Source of the DNA: Saprolegnia diclina VS20
Lineage: Eukaryota; Oomycota; Saprolegniomycetes; Saprolegniales; Saprolegniaceae
Direction of reading: 5' to 3'
Assembly: GCF_000281045.1 (NCBI RefSeq)
Contig: NW_008246072.1
Location: 1,051,481-1,115,480 of the forward strand
DNA: 64,000 nucleotides
Shown: in pieces, positions 20,401-31,189 of the stretch
Position numbering within the stretch: position 1 is the stretch's first letter
Layout: the number at the start of each line of letters is the position of its first letter
Notes under the pieces: model-generated
Database searches by the model: none
What the model saw: the letters and a program-made list of their open reading frames with translations, nothing else
Told to the model about the DNA's origin: nothing
Translations under genes and position numbers: made by a program

Positions 20401-22278
20401 TAAATCGTCCAGAGCATGCGACACCCGTCGAGTTCGGCTTCGGTGGTCACGACCGGGCGAATGCCCCGGTGCACCACGGACAGCGACGACCGATGCAGAA
20501 AGCCACCCCCGAGCACGAGCTCGTCCCGGGGCACCGTCGTCGTCTCGTCGTCTTCTTCGAGGTCCAAGCCCATGTCCATGGCCGTCACCTGGCCAATGCT
20601 TGCGAGCTCATCGACGATGCGCACCGTGTACGACGGAAACGCTTTCGCCAACGACGCGGCCATCGACTCTTTGGACGCCGACGCATCGGCGGCCGACGAC
20701 GGCGCGTCCAGGAGGCGACCGTAGAGGTAGATCTCTTCGCCGTCCGAGTCCAAGTCATCGGGCACAGGCACGGGCGCTGCCTCGACCTCGGGCTGCAAGC
20801 TGCTTGCATCTACATGAGCAAAATGAGTCCATGGATAGGATATGTCGAGTAGGTACCAGCGGCGGGGGCTTGCAACACGTCGTTGGTGTACGTGAGGAGC
20901 TGCGAGTTTCCGTCGCGCGTCCCCAAGAAGATCATTTGGCTCGTCGAGTCGACCGCCAGCGACGTGCACGTCGTGAACGTCTCATCGCACAGTGGTCGCA
21001 GCATCATTTGACAGACAGCGTTGCCATAGTAGCCGGTTTGGCGCAAACTCTTGTGGCTGGGCAGCGAGAGCACGTAGAGCTTGCCGTTGGCGAGCGACAC
21101 GAGCATCTCGTCGATGGCGTGGAACGGCGAGAGGCGCGCGTTCGTAAGGAGCAACGACTCGTCGGGCAAGAGCAGCGATCGGTGCAGCGGCAGCTTGGTC
21201 GTGTCCATGATCGAGTCGGCGATCGAGTTGGTCGACAGGCCAAAGTACTGGTTCTGGTTGAAGTACAAAAACGCGTTCTGGGTCGTAATGACCGCGCCAC
21301 CGAGCGGCGCGGGACAGGCCGTGACGGCGCTCGCATCCGACGGCAACTGCATGATGGACCAGATCTTTGGATGCATCCTAGAGCATGCATGAGTTCTCGC
21401 ATAGAGAGAGGAGAGAGGTACCCGGTCGCGAGGTTGATCGAGAGCACGGTGAGGCTGCATGTGTTGTAGCCCATCGCATAGCGTCCGACGGTCGCTTGCT
21501 TGTCGCTCTCTTCGTGGAGCACCATGAGCGTCGGCTCGAGGTACCCGTCCAGGAACGCCATGTCGATGACCTTGCCGTGGATGCCAATCTCTTTGAGACG
21601 CAAGATGAACGCACGCCCGGCGACCGTGTTGAGGCCAAAGGTCGCCAACGTCGACGCGTACTGTTCGGCACGCGCGCGGTCCTCGAGCTTGAGGCTCGGG
21701 TCTTCGTAGTTGGTCTCGTCGTCTTCATCGTCGTCGTCGATGACGTGGGCGGTCGCTGCATTGTCATCGAGCGGCAACAAGACCACTTGGTCGCTGTAGA
21801 GCAAGAGGCCCATGCAACGATTGTCCGGGTCGGCCTTGGCGATTGGGACGCTGGCGAGGCCCTGGAATTGCGTGCGGCCAATGCGGTCGCCTTGCAGCGC
21901 CGTGCCAAGGCCCATGCCATCTTCTTCAAAGTTGTGCAACGACATGGTCACGAGCGACGCGGTCTCAGCGTCAAAGCGCACGAGCACGAGCTTGGCCGCG
22001 GCGAACGTCAGCGCCAAGCACGGACATGTCTTCTTCTTGACGTACACAAGGCTCGCCGACTCGGCCACGCCCGCGAGCGGAAAGCTGTGCAGTAAATGCA
22101 AGACAACCGCGTCCGTGGCAGCCACCGCAGTCTCGAGCCGGTACACGTCCAGCCGCTGGGCGTAGACGACGAGCAGGTCCGAGACGCCCGGCGAGACGAA
22201 GGGCCCCATGAGGCTGAAGAGCACGCCCGTGCTCTGGACGAGGTCGCTGTGGCAGAGGAAGTGCTGCGAGTGCGACAT
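17441..22278 (-). CDS. CPSF1: CPSF160, cleavage and polyadenylation specificity factor subunit 1
   Basis: Six exons: 22278-21422, 21377-20857, 20809-18854, 18806-18708, 18655-17998 and 17960-17441. The introns are 44, 47, 47, 52 and 37 bases. The spliced length is 4611 bases, 1536 residues, against about 1440 in animals. The N-terminal beta-propeller region (MMS1-N type) shows GKVIDMAFLDGYLEPTLMVL, MGYNTCSLTVLSINLATG and MIFLGTRDGNSQLLTY, all close to CPSF1. The C-terminal CPSF-A domain includes KPYVVIGTGIVGPNGED and the tail NLLELQRSALFL. CPSF160 scaffolds the complex with WDR33, CPSF30 and Fip1 that reads AAUAAA and directs mRNA 3' cleavage in the nucleus. Acidic inserts (for example DDDDEDDETNYED) account for part of the extra length. 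The start at 22278 is the first ATG of the frame; 22290 is only a TTG. Confidence 0.95.
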
Positions 22279-22833
22279 CGGTCCCGGCAACCAAATCTCT
22301 GCGCTCCGTTTAGTGGTCGTGGCAATACCGTGACAAATAATACCATCGGATATGCGTTTTCAAAGGTTTATAGTCCACCTCGATCTCTGTGGGGAATACT
22401 GTCTTGATGTACTTGACATCCAAAAGACAATGTGGACACTTCAAGTCATGGCCGCCGTCGTAAGGTACTGTTCAGTAGCTTGTTATATATACAATCGACG
22501 ACGAATAGCTAGCTACTACCTGGTATATAGACACTATCTCGAGTCGACTGCATCGAGTTGGTCATCATGTTGACGACAAAACGACCACGTTGGTAGCGTG
22601 GTATCTGGAGGTGCTGGGTGCGAGTGCGCACCTTTGCCTCTCGTCCGTTGATATACCAGAGACAAGTTGTTGCTTGAGTACGCTGCGGCTCCGACGTCGA
22701 GCCGCAACGCTAAACCCAGAGGTGTATCTTCTGTAACCGGCTCGTGGACTAGCATAACCGGATGACTAACCGTACTTATCGGGACGCCAATCACGGGCGT
22801 GATGCGTAAGCCATTTCATAATCGACAACCAAG
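22279..22833. other. Intergenic, divergent promoters of CPSF1 and hydrolase 1
   Basis: About 555 bases between two start codons facing apart. There is an AT-rich part around 22480-22540 with TATATAT runs. No gene or repeat supported. Confidence 0.5.
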
Positions 22834-23739
22834 ATGATGGCGCTGCTTCGTCGACCGTCGACGGTTGGTCGCTGGCTTCGGCAAGCGTCGTCGACTGCGT
22901 TCCCAGCGTACGGCTCCGTTGGCGGCGCATATACACTCGCCAACGGCCACGATGTGTACTTTACGTCCCACGGGCCGTCGACAGCAGCGGCCACGGTTGT
23001 CCTTCTGCACGGCGCACCCGGGTCGTTCAAGGACTTCAAGTACCTTGCGCCTCTGCTCGTCGAGGCGCTGCCGCAGCTCAATGTCGTTGCACTCGATTTG
23101 CCTGGGAATGGTCGCACCAGCGGCGATGCGGCCGGCGGCCAAGCCCACCTGTCGTCCGAGACGGTGGCTACAGCGGCCACCGAAGTCGTCAATGGCCTGC
23201 TGCGCGAGAGCCAGCCGGTCATTTTGATCGGGCACTCGTTCGGCGGCCACACAGCCATGCAGGTCGCGGCGGCGACGAGCCGGGATGTGCGCGGTCTCGT
23301 GCTTCTCAATTCAGTCGGCCTCGATCGGCGTCCGTACGAGCGGTTTGCCCAGCCGTTTTCTCGCCTCCTTCGCACCGACGGTCTTCTCCGGAAGCTCGTG
23401 ATCGCCATCAACCACTGGCGCTACATGAACATCTTCAAGTTTCCAAAGAACACGCCGATCGACGACTTGACCTTTGCGCTCCAGCGCCTCGGGTCGAGCG
23501 ACTTTGACGCGATCGAAGCCTGCGTGACGCGTCTCCGCGCCAAGCAGCTACCAACGATTGTCGCGTATGCGATGGACGATATTGTCGTGCGACCCAACGT
23601 CGGACTCGAATTGAGCGAGCGCCTCGCGGCCGACGTGCACCTGGCATACCCTGTCGGCGGCCACAACTTGCAAAAGACCCAAGTGAAGGATGTTGTTGCG
23701 AATGTCGCAACGTGGATCTCGACCCGCCTCGGACTCTAA
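22834..23739 (+). CDS. Alpha/beta hydrolase 1 of the array
   Basis: 301 residues. The arginine-rich, acid-free N-terminus (MMALLRRPSTVGRWLRQAS) looks like a mitochondrial presequence. The fold is an alpha/beta hydrolase of the epoxide hydrolase/haloalkane dehalogenase/MEST type: oxyanion-hole motif LLHGAPGS (57-64), LDLPGNGRT, nucleophile elbow GHSFGGH with Ser135, a short cap domain containing NHWRYMNIFKFPKNTP, an acid residue near AMDD (about 245), and the catalytic histidine in GGHNLQKTQ (His277). A working Ser-Asp-His triad implies esterase- or lipase-like chemistry rather than dehalogenase chemistry, which would need Asp at the elbow. The substrate is unknown. It is the first of eight relatives spread to 44.9 kb. 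Confidence 0.9.
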   Translation: MMALLRRPSTVGRWLRQASSTAFPAYGSVGGAYTLANGHDVYFTSHGPSTAAATVVLLHGAPGSFKDFKYLAPLLVEALPQLNVVALDLPGNGRTSGDAAGGQAHLSSETVATAATEVVNGLLRESQPVILIGHSFGGHTAMQVAAATSRDVRGLVLLNSVGLDRRPYERFAQPFSRLLRTDGLLRKLVIAINHWRYMNIFKFPKNTPIDDLTFALQRLGSSDFDAIEACVTRLRAKQLPTIVAYAMDDIVVRPNVGLELSERLAADVHLAYPVGGHNLQKTQVKDVVANVATWISTRLGL

Positions 23740-24273
23740 AACTACACGATACGTTAGAAAGTGTGTACACATTGTCGTTGTTACCCGCGTATAGCGCGAT
23801 TCTCGAACAAGCCATGGAAGGCACCGAAGAGACTTCGTTGGTTGCCTGCTTCAACCCTTGAAGGGGTTTTGATGGCAAGATTATCCGGATAAAATACGTG
23901 GCAGCACGAGCGCAGTTTCACCAAGGCATTCACCGAGTCGAATGGGCAAATCTCGCTGTCACTGGGATCTTGGCTTGACGCCATGTCATACGACTACACT
24001 CTGTTGTATGCTCTTGCGAATTGGTGATGAAGAGCCAGGACAGAAGCCTCGTTCGAGCACTTGAGGCGCTCTTCTGTGATTGATCGCAAGCGCGTCTGTT
24101 GGCCAAGAAAGCACCGTTGCAGCAGGACCTCGTCTCGTAGAACATGGGGCTTGTAGTGACATGCGCCATCGTCTAGTTGGCAACGGGCGTTTACATATCC
24201 GGATAAGGCGCAGAATACTCCGGATATGGCAATCGAATCCAACCGGCTCAAACGTGGCATTCACCAAGAAGCC
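23740..24273. other. Intergenic with CCGGAT palindromes
   Basis: About 530 bases. TTATCCGGATAA (23881-23892, a perfect 12-base palindrome), TATCCGGATA (24195-24204) and ACTCCGGATATGG (about 24218) lie upstream of the lysine-rich gene. The same core precedes its inverted copy near 31190-31240. Confidence 0.6.
24195..24204. promoter_or_regulatory. TATCCGGATA palindrome
   Basis: A perfect 10-base palindrome about 70 bases before the start codon of the lysine-rich gene, with a second CCGGAT 15 bases on. The position and recurrence before the paralogue suggest a dimeric factor site. This is inference. Confidence 0.4.
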
Positions 24274-25260
24274 ATGGCGGTGACAGACGACGTCCAGAAG
24301 GCGCGGAAGCGTATTCACGACAAGTACAAGGCTGCCAATACAGAGAAGATTGCGGTCAAGGGCAAGATCTACTGCGCTGCCAACGCAGAAAAAGTGCGGG
24401 CCCAACATAAGAAGTACCGCGCAGCCAACACAGAGAAGCTTGCGGTCCAGAAGAAGGCCTACTACGAGAAGAACCACAAGCAAGTGCTGGCGAAGAAGAA
24501 GCAATATTACCAGAAGCACAAGGACGTCCGCCAGGCCAAGTCCAAGTCGTGGCACTTGGCGAATCGGGCGTTCAGAAACGCATACGACCGAGCTTGGTAC
24601 ATTGTGCTTGCGTTGAAGTGGTTGTCTCATGTCTCTTCTTACTAGTCGGGCGCGAAAGAAGGCGATTGCAGCCGGCAAGATTCCCCCGCCGCTGCCCAAG
24701 CTCGCCGACTTTCGAGCGCAACACGAAGCCTCTGGCAGCGTCGCTCCTGCAACGTCGACGGATGCGGCCCCAGAACTCACTGAAGAAGCTCGCACCCCTT
24801 GGCCGCGACCACCAAGAAGGTTGTCGTGGTCACCTTCACCAACGAGCATCCTTTCAACATGCGCAAGCGTGGACCCGAGCCGTGCTGCGACGAGTGTGCG
24901 CTCTTCCAACCAAATGCGCTCACGTCGGCCAGCAACACGGTGCTCTTGGCGGGCACGTACCAGTGTACGTTTTGCCGCGACTGGACGTACTACAAACTCC
25001 ACCGCAAGCACAAGCGCACCCGCGCCGACGCCCGCCTTGACGCTCTCTCCGCCCGTGCTTTTTCATGTGCATGTTTTCGGATATTTTGCTTAATGAAGTG
25101 TGTTGAAATGTTCCATCATCTGACTCCACACGTCACTGCTTTGTACACAAGCTCTATTAAGTCGTCGGTCGGAACTCATGTACCCTTATTGCTCTGGCGG
25201 TGTGTCATTTCAAGGTTTCTGCCAGAGATCAACGGATCAACGGAGCCGACTTCAATCTAG
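24274..25260 (+). pseudogene. Lysine-rich repeat plus zinc-ribbon protein, copy 1 (frame-disrupted)
   Basis: The start at 24274 (MAVTDDVQKARKR) is conserved in the inverted copy at 30618-31119. Exon 1 (24274-24596) encodes four or five repeats of the form K-x-Y-x-x-x-N-x-E-K (for example KKYRAANTEKLAVQKKAYYE), a highly charged helical region. A 49-base GT-AG intron (24597-24645) has the same position and nearly the same sequence in copy 2. Exon 2 starts CRARKKAIAAGKIPPPLPK. Near 24787 copy 1 is one base shorter than copy 2, so the frame leaves the strongly coding continuation, which contains CCDEC and a later CTFCRDW pair, probably a zinc site. The coding signal fades after about 25060, although the frame runs to 25260. 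The family is not recognised. The shift could also be an assembly error. Confidence 0.6.
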
Positions 25261-25462
25261 TCGAGCAGCATCGACGCTTGCGCTGCCTACCCAAGAGACT
25301 CGTGTGCTCGGGGTGCATACACGATCGAGACGCCAATAGCTGCTACAAGTGTACTCCTGAGGTCGAGTCTCTGACACGCCGAATGTAACGTAACCTCGAA
25401 AGTTGCTATTTACAAGAACGTGTATCTCTCTACGAGTTCCTCGCTTTCGATTCCATAATGAG

Positions 25463-26353
25463 CTAAGGCGATCCCAGCGCTTTGCTCCACGTGGCCAATG
25501 CTGCAACGAGGTCCGCAGCCTGCATCTTTTGAATGTTGTGGCCGCCCGAAGCATACTCCTTTCGAACACTGGCGCGCAGGGCTTCGCTGAGCTCACGCGA
25601 CACTTCCTTCTCGACAAGAGCGTCGTCAACAGCCCACGCGGCAAAGGTTGGGAACTCGCGCGCTTGAAGCTCGGCAGCAAAAACGTTGGTGTTGGCAAAG
25701 TTGGCCGTTCCGAAACGCTGCAGCGCATACGTGAGGTCATCGAGCGGCGTCCGGCGCGGGAACTTGTACATCTCGACGAAGAGCCAGTGGTTGGCCTTGG
25801 CGACGAGGTCCCGTGCGAGGCCTTCGGTGTAAAGCCGCTTCGCCATCCAGTTCATGACGCCAAACGGACGAATACCCTGGTGCGGCCGGAGCCCCATCGA
25901 GTTGAGCAGCACGAGGCCGTCAACGTGCTTGGCGCGCGCAGCCACTTGGATCGCAGTGTGGCCACCGCACGAGTGGCCCAGCACGATGCGCCGGCGGCCG
26001 GTGCGAAGGCCGTCCATGGCTTCCACAGCCGCCGCATTGACCGTGTCCGCGCTGAGACCCGGGATGCCACCAGCGGCCGCCGCCGGCGTCAGTCCATTGC
26101 CCGGCATGTCGAATGCAATGACGTTGGCGTTCGTCTCGGCGAGCAGCGGCGCGAGGTATTTGAAGTCCTTGTGCGACCCGGGTGCGCCGTGGAAGAGGAC
26201 GTACGTCGTCTCGGCGTTCGCCGGGCCGTGCGTAAAGTAGTGCAGCGGGTGGCCGTTGGCGAGCGTGTACGTGGCCTGGACCGCGCCAAAGGCCGGCGTC
26301 GAGTACGCGCGGGCGGCGCCGACGCGCAGCGCGACACGACGGACAGGCTGCAT
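25463..26353 (-). CDS. Alpha/beta hydrolase 2 of the array
   Basis: 296 residues from the ATG at 26353; the longer frame only adds a GTG. The N-terminus MQPVRRVALRVGAARAYS is a likely mitochondrial presequence. Motifs are NGHPLHY, LFHGAPGS, FDMPGNGLT, nucleophile elbow GHSCGGH and catalytic-histidine motif GGHNIQKMQA. It is closest in layout to hydrolases 3 and 4 (shared AAAAGG and GLRPHQ). It is the only member with Cys beside the nucleophile together with hydrolase 3. Single exon. A mitochondrial serine hydrolase of unknown substrate is inferred. Confidence 0.9.
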   Translation of the reverse strand: MQPVRRVALRVGAARAYSTPAFGAVQATYTLANGHPLHYFTHGPANAETTYVLFHGAPGSHKDFKYLAPLLAETNANVIAFDMPGNGLTPAAAAGGIPGLSADTVNAAAVEAMDGLRTGRRRIVLGHSCGGHTAIQVAARAKHVDGLVLLNSMGLRPHQGIRPFGVMNWMAKRLYTEGLARDLVAKANHWLFVEMYKFPRRTPLDDLTYALQRFGTANFANTNVFAAELQAREFPTFAAWAVDDALVEKEVSRELSEALRASVRKEYASGGHNIQKMQAADLVAALATWSKALGSP

Positions 26354-27531
26354 CTTGGGATTTGCCACACTGGGATCGGCGGCCTGTGATTCGTAATTGC
26401 AAAAGCCAGCATCAACATCTTCTTACGGAATGTCACTTGGTGTTTGTATGTCGTTCAGAAGATATCGTTGGCGGAAACGTCGTGTAAACGTCGGCTAGGA
26501 ACGCACGGTGGCGGTCGGTGGTGCGATGGGAAGGCGGCGTTTTTATGCAACGTGTTGGAGGACAGTGTGTACACACATGTCGATCCAAGTGCAATATACG
26601 AAGTGGTACTTCAATCGCTGCTGAGTGAGGATATATGGGGTGCCCTAGTTTGCTGTGGGTATCGCGGTTCTTGGTGTTGAAACCTCTCGGACTAAGATCT
26701 ACGTTCTTTCTTACTCGAAAATGCACAAGAGTGAGGTACAAAAGCACTCGTCACCGCACCGCCTTTATCATGCAGCGCCGTTTGGCGTGCTCAAGTTTTC
26801 GCCAGCATTGGCAGTGGGGTGTAGGGGTGTAGCCCAGGATGTAGCCAATGTACACCTTTGGATGGACACAACCTCGAGCACTTCAAGATGACGGCACCTT
26901 CGAGATGCGATGCGCACGTGGTCGCAGTGCACCATTCAAAGGGTGGGCGGCGTGGTCAAGTGAGTCAACGACGCGTACATTCCACGTACCCAATGTCCTA
27001 ATCTTTGGGGGGCAACCCGGTCGACAACTAAAGGATGACAAGCTATCGGTTACTCGGTTCAAAAGAGGCTCGCCACGGTTGCCCAGAATGGATCTGGCAT
27101 CTGAACGCACCTGAAATCACTCGGCACGCCATGTACTGCGAGTGGAGAGTACGAGCCTCGCTCTTTTACACCCAAGTCATCGAGCTAGCTCCACTCGGTG
27201 GCTGCGAATGACGTCAGAGCAAAGATTTTTGTGTCCCTTCTGCACGTGCTCTATAGTTTTATGAGGTATCCATGGTGAAACGAGTCTGTGATTGGTCCGA
27301 CGTGCCTCGTCGTATCCCTATTGCACGGCGCATACGCCGTCGACGTCGCTTCCAGAAGCCCTCGGATCACATGACGCGCCAAACCCTGGGCCTCTTGCGT
27401 CAACCGGATCGCCACCACCTGGCGACAATGATTTTGGCCAATCAACGTGGTGGATGCGGAAAGCAGCCAATCACGTGCCGACCTTTACTGGCCGAGCTTG
27501 TGTCATTTTGTATTTTGCACCGCCCACAACG
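26354..27531. other. Intergenic, divergent promoters of hydrolase 2 and BIO3-BIO1
   Basis: About 1.18 kb. No gene is supported; short frames overlap without resemblance to known families. The last 100 bases carry two forward CCAAT boxes, and a reverse one lies near 27292. Confidence 0.55.
27438..27473 (+). promoter_or_regulatory. Paired CCAAT boxes of BIO3-BIO1
   Basis: CCAATCA occurs at 27438-27444 and again at 27467-27473, ending 59 bases before the start codon. CCAAT pairs of this spacing are typical NF-Y binding sites in eukaryotic promoters. Function is inferred from the motif and position. Confidence 0.5.
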
Positions 27532-30204
27532 ATGCTCTCGCGCTGCCTCCGCCCCAAGGTCGTGGCTCGCACCTACGCGTCCCGCGCGGGCCTCGCCCAG
27601 ATCGGCAGCCAGACGGTCCTCGACCAGTCGCTGCCCAACGCCGTGACGGCGTCGCTCCATGCGCCGATCGTCCAAGTGTTTGGTGCCAACACGGACGTGG
27701 GCAAGACCGTGGTCGCCGCCGGTCTCTGCCGCGCGGCGCTCCAGTCGTCTTCGTCTGCGACCGTGGGCTACGTCAAGCCGCTGCAGACGGGCGGCGACTC
27801 GATGCTGGACGCTGGCTTCCTCTCGCGCCATACGAACGACGCCGAGAAGCGCTTGACGAGCCACACGCTCTTCTCGTGGGAGACCGCCGTCTCGCCACAC
27901 TTGGCCGCGTCGCTGGAAAAGAAGGCAGTCGATGACGCAATGGTCGTCACGAAGCTTAGCAAGACACTGCGCGAGCTGCAGGCCAACGCCGCGGCATCGG
28001 CGTTGACGGTCGTCGAGACTGCCGGTGGCGTCTGCAGGTTGATCGTGTGAGCCGCCATACGTCATGTCTCATGATACCTTGTCTAGTCCCTCGGCAAGTG
28101 GCAAGCTGCAGTGCGACGTCTACCGCCCGTTGCGCCTCCCGGCCGTGCTTGTCGGTGACGGCCGCCTCGGCGGTATCTCGGCCACCATGTCGGCGCTCGA
28201 CTCGCTTCTCCTGCGCGTACGACATTGCTTCCAATTGTTAGTCCTTGCAAGTGCGTGGGATAGGGTTATGACGTGTCGTGTATTGTCCTCATCGAACAAG
28301 ACAACTTGAGCAACGCCGATGCGATCGCCGAGCGCGCGACCGAGCTCGGGATCCCGATTTTTGCGCTTGACAAGCTCCCGCCGCAGCCCGAGCCGCTCAC
28401 AAAGTGGTACGCCAAGTCGGACGCTGCGTTTCGCGCCGTCTACGACAGCATCGCGACAACGCACGCCGCGCGTGTCGACCGACTGCGCGCTCTGCCCGCC
28501 ATCGCCAAAGATGTACATTGTCGTTTTCGTGGACAACTTGTCTCACATGATGTAGACGCTCTGGTGGCCGTTCACGCAACACAAGAGCAACAAGGGCGTA
28601 CTGGTCATCGACTCGGCGTACGGTGACACGTTTGCCACGTACAATGACGCGACGGCGTCGATCGAGCCCATGTATGACGCCTGCGCGTCCTGGTGGACGC
28701 AAGGTGTTGGACATGGCAACGCCAAGATGGCGCTGTCGCTGGCCACGGCTGCCGGCCGGTACTTGCTGATGTTTTGTATCAATGTATCAATTGTGCGACA
28801 ACGGTAGGTACGGCCACGTGATGTTTCCGGAAAACGCGCACGAGCCCGCGGTCGTGCTCTCGGAGAAGCTCCTCGCGTCGGTCGGCAAGGGCTGGGCCGG
28901 CAAGGTCTTCTTCTCGGACGACGGGTCCACGGCTGTCGAGATTGGTATCAAGATGGTAAATTGATATTTCGACTCTCGTATTTTCTCATGAGACTAACCC
29001 TAGGCGCTGCGCAAGTACGCGGTGGACCACGGTTTGAGCATGTCGTTTGAAGGCATCAAGAACGTAATCGTGCTTGCGCAAGCCGGCTGCTACCACGGCG
29101 ACACGCTCGGCGCTATGGACGTGGCCGAGCCGAGCGTCTACAATGCCACCCAGCACCCTTGGTATATAGTACTTTGACAAATGACACCGTATGTCGCTCA
29201 TGTCATGGACGATAGGTACAAGCCCAAGGCGCTCTTTGTACAGCCGCCGTCCGTGACGGTGGCGTCAAATGGCCACATGCGCATCACGTGGGCGGACGTC
29301 AACCCGTCGCTGGAGACGCAGCTGCCGACGATGAACGACGTCTTTGACATTTCCCGTGACGGGTCGGCGCTCACGGCGGCGTACACCGACTACATCGAGT
29401 CGCTTCTCGCAACGGTCCCGTCCGACACGGTCATCGGTGCCCTTATCCTCGAGCCCGTGCTCATTGGCGCCGGTACCCTACCCCTGCCAGTAAACTAGCG
29501 TCTGAACGATGAGCTACTAGGGGGTATGGTGCTCGTGGACCCGCTCTTCCAGCGCACCATGGTGCGCGTGTGCCAGCGCCACAAGATCCCGGTCGTCTTT
29601 GACGAAGTGTTTAGCGGGTTCTGGCGCCTCGGCGCCGAGTCGGCCCGCGACCTTTTGCATGTAAACCCCGACATTGCCTGCTACGCCAAGCTCCTCACGG
29701 GCGGCGCGGTGCCGCTCTCGACGACGCTCGCCACGAACGCCGTCTTTGACGCATTTTACGCGGACTCGAAGGCCGACGCGCTCCTGCACGGTACGGTTTG
29801 TACAGTATACCAGCGAGATAAACCCGAGGGCAGGTCACTCGTTTACGGCCAACCCCGTGGGATGCGCAGCGGCGATCACGGCCCTGGACATGTACACGGG
29901 TCTCTCGACGCCCAAGGGCAGCGTCACGCGCGTGCAGTGGAGTCCGGACCAAGTCGCGGCGTTGGCGGCGCGCCCGGGCGTCGACCGCGCGTTTCAAATC
30001 GGCACGGTGCTCGTGATCGAACTCGCATCGACGTCGCGTGGGTACACGGACACGACGGGCCAGGACGTCTTGGTGCGACTCCGTGCGAATGGCATCTACG
30101 CCCGGTCGCTCGGGAACGTCCTGTACATCATGGCGTCGCCGCTGAGCACGCCCGAGACGTGCAAAGCGATCTTCAACAAGGTCGTCGCACACCTTTTCGA
30201 GTAA
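27532..30204 (+). CDS. BIO3-BIO1: Bifunctional dethiobiotin synthetase / DAPA aminotransferase
   Basis: Nine exons: 27532-28037, 28087-28216, 28264-28512, 28556-28758, 28808-28955, 29004-29161, 29216-29472, 29521-29790 and 29834-30204. The introns are 43-54 bases. The spliced length is 2292 bases, 763 residues. The N-terminus (MLSRCLRPKVVARTYASRAG) is a probable mitochondrial presequence. Residues 45-300 are the BioD-like domain with P-loop GANTDVGKT (51-59), which closes the ureido ring of dethiobiotin using CO2 and ATP. From about residue 320 comes the BioA-like class III aminotransferase: TLWWPFTQHKS, VFFSDDGSTAVE, VFDEVFSGFWR, and the likely PLP lysine in CYAKLLTGG. The fusion order equals plant BIO3-BIO1 and fungal BioDA, channelling two consecutive steps of biotin synthesis. 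All expected motifs are present, so the enzyme looks functional. Confidence 0.95.
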
Positions 30205-30517
30205 CTTCAAGTCGTGATTGTGGTGTACATCAGTGCTCGTACTAGAAGCGGGGTTAGGGATCTGGTGATGCACGACCAAACACATCGAGGATCGAGTACC
30301 TTGCTACTAGTACAGAATTGCAAAATGTGGCAGCCAGAGCACGCAGTCGAAGCCGAGAGGTAGTTAACACGCTGCGCCATCCGTCCGATTACTCTATGCA
30401 TCCGCCGCACGTCTACCGACCGACCGAGCATGACCAACGCGGCAAGGAGCACACGCAGTGTAGTACGAACACCCAGCAATCCAAAGATGAAACACTACTT
30501 CATTACGGAAAATATGC
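30205..30517. other. Intergenic to assembly gap
   Basis: About 310 bases after the biotin gene, ending at the first N run. No gene or repeat supported. Confidence 0.5.
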
Positions 30518-30617
30518 NNNNNNNNNNNNNNNNNNNNNNNNNNNNNNNNNNNNNNNNNNNNNNNNNNNNNNNNNNNNNNNNNNNNNNNNNNNNNNNNNNN
30601 NNNNNNNNNNNNNNNNN
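30518..30617. other. Assembly gap (100 N)
   Basis: Exactly 100 N, the usual placeholder for a gap of unknown size. It cuts the inverted copy of the lysine-rich gene, so repeat collapse is the likely cause. Confidence 0.99.
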
Positions 30618-31119
30618 GGCCAGTCTCGCGGCCAAGGGGTGCGGGTCTTCTTCAGTGAGTTCTGGGGCCGCATCCGTCGACGTTGCAGGAGCGACGCTGC
30701 CAGAGGCTTCGTGTTGCGCTCGAAAGTCGGCGGGCTTGGGCAGCGGCGGGGGAATCTTGCCGGCTGCAATCGCCTTCTTTCGCGCCCGACTAGTAGGAAG
30801 AGACATGAGACAACCACTTCAACGCAAGCACAATGTACCAAGCTCGGTCGTATGCGTTTCTGAACGCCCGATTCGCCAAGTGCCACGACTTGGACTTGGC
30901 CTGGAGGACTTCCTTGTGCTTCTGGTAATTTTCCTTCTTCTTCTCGCTCAAATGCGCACGATTCTTCTCGTAGTAGGCCTTCTTCTGGACCGCAACCTTC
31001 TCCTTGTTGGCTGCATGGTACGTTTTCTTTCGGGTCTGCTCTTTTTCTGCGTTGGCAGCGCGGTACTTCTTCTCTGCAAGGCGCTTCTTCGCCTTCTTGA
31101 CGTCGTCTGTCACCGCCAT
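30618..31119 (-). CDS. Lysine-rich repeat protein, copy 2 (3' end lost in gap)
   Basis: Minus-strand start at 31119 (MAVTDDVKKAKKR), exon 1 to 30839, 49-base intron 30790-30838, exon 2 from 30789 into the gap. Exon 1 carries the same K-x-Y-x-x-x-N-x-E-K repeats as copy 1 (KKYRAANAEKEQTRKKTYHA), with some units diverged or lost. The intron and exon 2 are almost identical between the copies. Here exon 2 keeps the frame (ELTEEDPHPLAARLA), showing that copy 1 has lost one base. The zinc-ribbon part would lie in the gap. The two copies are inverted about 6 kb apart, on either side of hydrolase 2 and the biotin gene. Function unknown; the charged repeats suggest nucleic-acid or coiled-coil contacts. 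Confidence 0.7.
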
Positions 31120-31189
31120 GGTTTGTTGGAGAATGACACGACCAGCCCACGCCCACGAGCCCGTTGTGATGCCCGTTGGATTCGTTTTC

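Noticed and set aside
18840-20852. Long plus-strand frames of 292 and 365 codons
   Set aside because: They are antisense shadows of CPSF1 exon 3, caused by high third-position G/C.
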